Assembly: GCA_024516035.1 (NCBI GenBank)
Contig: CM044967.1
Coordinates: forward strand, 11,330,092 to 11,394,091
Direction of reading: 5' to 3'
Origin: Bactericera cockerelli
Taxonomy: Eukaryota; Arthropoda; Insecta; Hemiptera; Triozidae
Length of the DNA: 64,000 nt
Position 1 is the first letter of the stretch, and every line of letters begins with the position of its first letter. The notes below the pieces were generated by a model that saw only the letters and a list, made by a program, of their open reading frames with translations, made no database searches and was not told the DNA's origin. Below are positions 61,101 to 64,000 of this stretch, piece after piece. The position numbers and the translations under genes are program-made.

Positions 61101-63580
61101 AGGCCAACTGAGGAGCTGCTATACATTAGTAAACATATAAACATATGACAGGACGCACGCACAGGAACGTTGCTTATGTACGTCCAGGTGGTTATTAGGA
61201 CTACCATGAACAATATAAACAAGGCAACAACAAATCCCGTCAAACCGAGAGCACAAATTTTTTAAGAATTCAATTTTTCGTTCTTGTAAATTCACACATT
61301 AAAAGAGGTAGTAGTCATTCCATGACATCACTTTTTTATACCAATTGCTTAAACTTTGGATTTAGATTCTGGGAACCCTACAAGTTTTGGCTTTGAAAAC
61401 TACATTTCTATCTATACTCTGTAACAATTAATTGCGATTTGATGAAGCTAGATTTGTATCTACCCTGATTTCGGGGAGCGGCACCTGTTTTTATACCTAT
61501 CCCCATGTTGTCTATCTACATATACTAAAAACAAGGCATTTGAAAAGTTGTAAAAGTTGACTCACAACTAAGTAAGAATTCCGTACACAAGTTCTTTTTT
61601 CACCATTCACAGAACCTGCTAGATGTCGTAATACTGTAGTAAGAATGTATACACAGTAAAGCAGGAGTATTCAGATAAGGAAATTTCAGTCCAACGGATC
61701 CTACCTCTACAGTAAAAACAAGATACATACTATAACCTTTGAAAAAAATAAAAGAAAAAGGTAAAAAGACGATCCATATTTTCTTTCACATCCCTATAGA
61801 GAGGTTAGATAACGGATAATGACATGAATACTCGGAAGAGCATCCAACTGATGAGAGCCAATTATCTCGAAAAAGATGTCCAGGGCCTACTTCCAGAAAC
61901 CACTCTCTCTCTCTCTCTCCACTCTCTCATACTCCCCAAATCTCCCTTTCAAACGTCACACAACGCAATCTGATTAGATATTCTTTTTTTACTCTGTCTT
62001 ATCCCGCTTAAGCAGGGTCGACGTTGTTCAACCTCATGGTTGAGGTTGGTTGGTTTTAGCACATTTTTACGGCTGAATGCCCTTCCTAACGCCAACGATT
62101 CTATTTCATTTAACGTCCTGGATCAGGGCGGGGGTTTTACCCTCCATTCGCTGGGAATAGTACCGGCTACCTACATTAACCTCACCCAGTCTGGGTAGGG
62201 CCGGAAATGCCAGCCTCAATTGTAAGGAGGGTGCAGAATTTTCTGTGTGAAAATCCGACCGGGGATTGAACTCGGGATCTCTAGACTACGGGCAGTAGTC
62301 ACAACCGTTACGCCACGGAGGCTGGCTAATCTGATGAGATATTGCGTTCATATGTTGTGTGAGTGCGTTATGTGGCGGCTGAAAGGTAGGTTAGGGGATT
62401 ATGAGAGTGAGAGTGCTTTCTGCAACGAGGACCAAGTATATTCTGAGATAAATGTAGATCTAGCATAACTTCTCACTTTTCTGTTTATAATACAGACACA
62501 ACTGTGTTGCCATAGTGGGACTTTATAGAGACGACAGAGCTATAAATAAAGTAAATCCAGTAGTCAAACCAGTATAAACAGAGCTTGTGATAATGTTGGT
62601 AGAAAAAAAACTAGTGGTCATTATAGAGGTTTTCAACCTACTTTAAAATCTTTTGTAAGCAGGATACCTCTTTAAACAGAAAAATATTGCCGGTCCCATA
62701 AATTCCTGTTTATCAAAGTTCGACTACAGTAATAAAGATAAATGTGTTTCTGTGTTATTATATCACATTTTTTAGTGGGTAGCGTAGAATTGTAGGAATT
62801 TCAGTACCTTCAACACCCTAATATCTTATTTTTATATGGTGGCTGCTCACATTGGAGTAGGTATGTGTAGGTCTTTTTACTTCACGAGGTATGAGTGGAC
62901 CCTGGACAGCCAAATACAGATCAGAAAAGATCCTGCCCTGTTGGGGATCGAACCCAGGTCACCGTGTGAGCAACCTTAGTGTGCACTACAGACTGTAATA
63001 GTTATGATATTGGGGCACTACAGACTGTAATAATAATTATGATATTGGGGCACCTACAGACTGTAATAATTATGATATTGGGGCACCTACAGACTGTAAT
63101 AATTATGATATTGGGGCACCTACAGACTGTAATAATTATGATATTGGGGCACTACAGACTGTAATAATTATGATATTGGGGCACTACAGACTGTAATAAT
63201 TATGATATTGGGGCACTGCAGACTGTAATAATTATGATATTGGGGCACTACAGACTGTAATAATTATGATATTGGGCCTCACCTGGAGAATTCCTGGGAA
63301 CGGAGCTGGTGGAATAGGCGGCGGAAGATCCCAGACTCGACAGCGAGGTGGTTTTGGACGCGAGGCCAGGCCAGTGCGGGTGGGTACTGCCGTCGATCGC
63401 CGTGACGGCGTCAGGCTGTCTGCCGGCATCGGAATGTCTCTTTCCCAGCAGGAAGCCCTGGGCGGGCAGGCTCGGGTGGTTCCGGTACCACTCGGGGAGG
63501 TCTAGCCGCTGCAGCGAGCGCTGGACTCGGAGCTCGTGTTCACTTGGGACACGCTCTCGTCTGAGCTCGTTCTCAGGCGG
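42973..63580 (-). CDS. Large scaffold protein with C-terminal MYND zinc finger, AJM-1-like (5' partial)
   Basis: Six exons on the minus strand join in phase with GT-AG borders: 63283-63580, 59152-59297, 58060-58217, 56970-57163, 51844-51960 and the terminal 42973-43970 (stop TGA), giving 636 visible residues. The first five encode low-complexity, Ser/Pro-rich protein with short conserved-looking blocks (QRSLQRLDLPEWYRN, RTPYLGWR, TSAIVHYVSGRE, WLESSFIGCRPIE, TTMDDVIDSLLGLPP). The last exon carries a MYND-type cluster (CHNC, YCSREC, HWEKHRKTC) and a conserved block EIPTSGAVKWERQLVSRCAK. MYND fingers bind proline-rich peptides. The overall plan suggests a junction or cytoskeletal scaffold like apical junction component 1 (AJM-1); this identity is recalled, not searched. 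The terminal exon is much richer in G+C than its surroundings. An alternative is that 42973-44004 is its own gene starting at an ATG (44004), but a strong acceptor at 43971-43972 and the phase match favour one gene. Confidence 0.7.
44150..44245 (-). mobile_element. tRNA-derived SINE, family C, with (AAT)n
   Basis: Minus-strand B-box-like GGTTCGTGTCCCAGG and A-box region next to an (AATAAT)n run. In a scaffold-gene intron. Confidence 0.6.
44712..44965 (+). repeat. Dispersed repeat, family E
   Basis: (GTT)n followed by GTAGCCAGCTTGGCTATAGC, GTGCGATCAACCAGCGTGAG and GTAAGGGTTGGCTAGTCTG. Near-identical layout at 63709. Confidence 0.8.
45339..47216. mobile_element. Decayed mariner/IS630-like element with long terminal inverted repeats
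   Basis: The ends are inverted copies beginning CAGAGTGTCCACTTTTAATG, flanked on both sides by the TA target duplication (45337-45338 and 47217-47218) typical of the Tc1/mariner superfamily. The inverted arms extend about 380 bases. The left arm holds four related units of about 140 bases (starting near 45442, 45579, 45722, 45866) but the right arm only two. The interior (46210-46658, + strand) encodes only the N-terminal helix-turn-helix part of a transposase (KIGLVKLYYQGNSARRARDI, VREISRQLNLKKSTVHKTLK) with in-frame stops at 46275 and 46338; the DDE catalytic part is missing. Non-autonomous and dead for protein. Confidence 0.85.
47219..47390. mobile_element. Palindromic MITE, family G
   Basis: AGGGCCGAATTATAAAACA and its inverted match near TTTAATCCTGTTTTATAAT flank CAACCAATCACAGCGCACTC. 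Directly abuts the mariner-like element. Confidence 0.7.
47866..47970 (+). mobile_element. tRNA-derived SINE-like element, family D
   Basis: A-box-like TGATTGAGTGGAGCGC and B-box-like GGTTCGGATCCCAACC at tRNA spacing. Weakly similar sequences occur near 2098 and 38045. Confidence 0.5.
48553..48988. mobile_element. 436-bp TIR element with TA target duplication
   Basis: The ends CAGGTGGTCAGAAATTTGC and the inverse of CTTTCTGGACCACCCTG match over about 90 bases, including ATTCCCGGACATTT. TA lies on each side (48551-48552, 48989-48990). Mariner-type MITE; no transposase. Confidence 0.85.
49212..49769 (-). CDS. Small secreted acidic/threonine-rich protein, unknown function
   Basis: A single-exon frame of 185 residues. 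Residues 1 to about 18 (MNTLALLSLICVYQCAPV) look like a signal peptide. They are followed by a Thr-rich acidic stretch (23-43), a predicted alpha-helical segment (about 47-112) with regular hydrophobic spacing, a tetra-arginine RRRR at 127-130 followed by D (a typical proprotein-convertase cleavage site), and a Ser/Thr-rich tail. A TATA-like TATAAGAAG lies about 150 bases upstream on the same strand. The stop TAA is embedded in AATAAA. It sits within the intron of the MYND scaffold gene, in the same orientation. I do not recognise the family; haemolymph or cuticle-associated secreted proteins can look like this. Confidence 0.65.
   Translation of the reverse strand: MNTLALLSLICVYQCAPVLMDDSAETTTTTDTTTASGETTAATGPVDFDAFDADLDDVYKSIAKIKSKASKLELIGPKIQSAMLHLAGDEQDIAKNLQAKYAQILPLLQKIKTDDSSATQKAAAANRRRRDATTDSGATESTNTETTSSDFTTESSTASSSDVTNVNAHPLLLPLVQQPSDYSKK
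50653..50765 (+). repeat. Dispersed repeat, family F
   Basis: AAACAGAAAAGTGAGAAGTT, ATGAATATCAGAACATACC, CTCATCAGCAGGTAAT. The uninterrupted form of the family. Confidence 0.75.
50840..50977. mobile_element. Palindromic MITE, family G
   Basis: AGGGCCGGATTATAAAACAG at the left, an inverted related end near GGGGCCC, and TTGATTGGTTGAAAC in the core. Confidence 0.65.
51525..51702 (-). mobile_element. LINE-type 3' tail, type 1
   Basis: Same hairpin unit and GCCCTTTAGGTAGGACAT as at 36608, ending in AATAAAGC-like sequence and (TAA)n. It lies about 75 bases 3' of the 51844-51960 exon's donor. The segments flanking it share AAAAGTTCACCACAAAAATT-like wording (near 51475 and 51717). Confidence 0.75.
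52320..52435 (-). mobile_element. tRNA-derived SINE, family C
   Basis: ACCAAGGACCTCTAGTTACG and GCCTTATCAATGGAGCCACTG read as a decayed tRNA-like head on the minus strand. Confidence 0.55.
52523..53010. repeat. Direct repeat pair split by a palindromic MITE
   Basis: Segments near 52523-52657 and 52872-53008 share AAGAATAAGAA, TTCATCATCTA-like and ACTTTATGAAGAGCTATCTTAG. Between them is a MITE (52669-52802) with ends AGGGCGGAATTAATAGAC in inverted orientation. Confidence 0.7.
53011..56969. other. Scaffold-gene intron sequence without recognised genes
   Basis: AT-rich; short open frames only, none with recognisable domains. One small hairpin near 54720-54745 (CTCAAACTC...GAGTTTGAG). Confidence 0.45.
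58622..58760 (+). repeat. SINE-associated tail block
   Basis: CTACTTGGGGTCGGCATCGG, AGGTTGAGGTTATTTGGTTT and GACGTTCCTAATTCCAACCC parallel 62010-62095, the tail side of a family B SINE. The tRNA head is absent here. Confidence 0.55.
58827..59034 (+). mobile_element. tRNA-derived SINE, family A, complete
   Basis: Same head, body and TAATAA-type end as 36007-36214, on the other strand. In the scaffold-gene intron, about 120 bases from an exon. Confidence 0.85.
59325..59545. repeat. 109-bp tandem duplication beside a scaffold-gene exon
   Basis: TAGACCATCGGGTGAAGAGT starts at 59325 and again at 59434, with few differences. Each unit includes AAAAAGAAAAGTGAGAAGTT from repeat family F. The left edge is 28 bases from the exon's splice acceptor. 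Confidence 0.8.
59632..59858 (+). mobile_element. LINE-type 3' tail, type 1
   Basis: GGTTGGGTGGAAGAGATTGC, hairpin, CCCCGCCCTTTAGTTAGG, then AATAAAGAATTGTA and (TAA)n. A second copy of the hairpin (ATTGCCATAGGCAATAAC) lies just upstream at about 59604. Confidence 0.75.
59940..60098 (+). mobile_element. LINE-type 3' tail, type 2
   Basis: GGTGCGGAAGAGAATGCCG, hairpin with GGCATT, ACTTGATCC repeats and a (TAA)n end. Matches the minus-strand copy at 9718. Confidence 0.7.
60100..60400. mobile_element. Family F repeat interrupted by a palindromic MITE
   Basis: Family F sequence ends at GAATATCAGAACATACC and resumes at ACCTGTTTCCAGC. The insert (about 60126-60298) has inverted arms around CAATGACCAATCAGAGTGCG. 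Confidence 0.75.
60896..61243 (-). CDS. Short open frame with a hydrophobic N-terminus, uncertain
   Basis: About 115 codons on the minus strand inside a scaffold-gene intron. The only ATG near the start is about 13 codons in (MVVLITTWTY). It has a membrane-like segment and then a soluble stretch (TRLTVIGGQGKVK, SVFSVLTVQGDTLSMESWRW). An AATAAA follows the stop closely. No clear splice acceptor precedes it and I do not recognise the family. It could be an exon, a small nested gene or a gene remnant. Confidence 0.3.
   Translation of the reverse strand: MTGFVVALFILFMVVLITTWTYISNVPVRASCHMFICLLMYSSSSVGLTRLTVIGGQGKVKTNLVPTGSVSKAGYKDRTSVFSVLTVQGDTLSMESWRWHKFINIEKKNQFQTQG
61855..62482. mobile_element. 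Three-layer nest: family F repeat, MITE, SINE
   Basis: Family F on the minus strand (ATGAGAGCC... to ...ACTTCTCACTTTTCTG) contains the same MITE as at 60.1 kb (CCACTCTCTC... to ...GAGAGTGAGAGTGC). That MITE contains the SINE at 61983-62327. Confidence 0.75.
61983..62327 (-). mobile_element. tRNA-derived SINE, family B, with target-site duplication
   Basis: Full copy with head (GTGGCGTAACGGTTGTGACT) and long tail. It is flanked by a 16-bp duplication with one mismatch, AATCTGATTAGATATT at 61967-61982 and AATCTGATGAGATATT at 62328-62343. Confidence 0.85.
62810..62985 (-). mobile_element. SINE-like element
   Basis: Minus-strand TGGGTTCGATCCCCAACAG resembles a Pol III B box. It is followed by GGATCTTTTCTGATCTG and a non-coding body. 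Distinct from families A-D. Confidence 0.5.
62985..63276. repeat. Nine-copy minisatellite next to a splice donor
   Basis: Nine units of 31-36 bases (CTACAGACTGTAATAATTAT then GATATTGGGGCA). The last unit ends about five bases from the GT donor (63281-63282) of the 63283-63580 exon of the scaffold gene. Confidence 0.95.
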
Positions 63581-63708
63581 CTGAGGAGAGGAAGAGAAAA
63601 TATTCATTTATTATTGTTATTGTGCTACCAATCACGAATATTATAATAGTTGCTGTAATACAGCATTCTGTAGGTAAAAAAAACACGTACATATATGAAA
63701 AGATTATT

Positions 63709-64000
63709 ATGTTGTTGTTGTTGTTGTTGTTGTAGCCAGCTTGGCTACAGCTGGAGGGGTGAGTGATGGTCTCCAGTCAACTTTATTTCAAAGTTGGCTC
63801 GTCCTGAACCACATATTTCTATGTGCGATCAACCATCATGAGGACTTGGACTTTTCTTTATAAGCCATTAAACCCTTAGGAAACTGCAAGCTAGCCTGTC
63901 TTGTAAGGGTTGGCTAGTCTGTTCTCTGTTTATAGTCCTCTAGCGGGACACTGGTCTTCTTCCTGTTTAACGTCCCCCAGGCGACTAAAGATTATTATCT
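63709..64000 (+). repeat. Dispersed repeat, family E (runs off the window)
   Basis: (GTT)n, then GTAGCCAGCTTGGCTACAGC and GTAAGGGTTGGCTAGTCTG, ending with AACGTCCCCCAGG. Same as 44712. Confidence 0.8.

Noticed and set aside
62985..63276. Possible CRISPR-like array
   Set aside because: Units are contiguous without unique spacers, in an animal intron; it is a minisatellite.

Overview
This is an animal nuclear genome window, AT-rich, with spliced genes (GT-AG introns) and a dense load of retrotransposon, tRNA-derived SINE and terminal-inverted-repeat DNA elements. The gene set (MSH6, a maintenance DNA methyltransferase, centrin, SCPx thiolase, a MYND-finger scaffold) and the repeat style (R1-like LINE, mariner-like element, SINEs with TAA-type tails) point to an arthropod, most likely an insect. 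A hemipteran is my guess, at low confidence.

Layout: (1) 1540-11170, + strand: the 3' two thirds of MSH6 in 14 exons; the 5' part lies left of the window. (2) 11171-15454: repeats between two convergent gene ends. (3) 15455-27249, - strand: a complete DNMT1-type cytosine methyltransferase in 13 exons, with a 5'-truncated R1-like LINE in one intron. Its exons 8 and 9 hold five apparent single-base frameshifts, although every domain and catalytic motif can be read. (4) 28296-30244, + strand: centrin, divergent from DNMT1, with about 1 kb between the start codons and a decayed copy of its last exon just downstream. (5) 32991-41126, - strand: complete peroxisomal SCPx (3-oxoacyl-CoA thiolase plus SCP2 domain, ending SKL), with a compensating pair of frameshifts in exon 9 and a 68-bp duplication over one exon end. 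(6) 42973-63580, - strand: one long gene assembled here from six phase-compatible exons, a low-complexity scaffold protein ending in a MYND zinc finger; its 5' end is outside the window. Its introns hold a small secreted-protein gene (49212-49769), a decayed mariner-like element with very long terminal repeats (45339-47216), and many nested repeats.

The genes do not form a pathway. MSH6 (mismatch repair) and DNMT1 (maintenance methylation) both act at replicating DNA, but their proximity is probably incidental. The most unusual items are the frameshift cluster in DNMT1, a minisatellite abutting a splice donor, repeats nested three deep at 61.9-62.5 kb, and several local duplications that copy exon ends. 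No wholly new system was found; the MYND scaffold gene and the small secreted protein are the least characterised genes.
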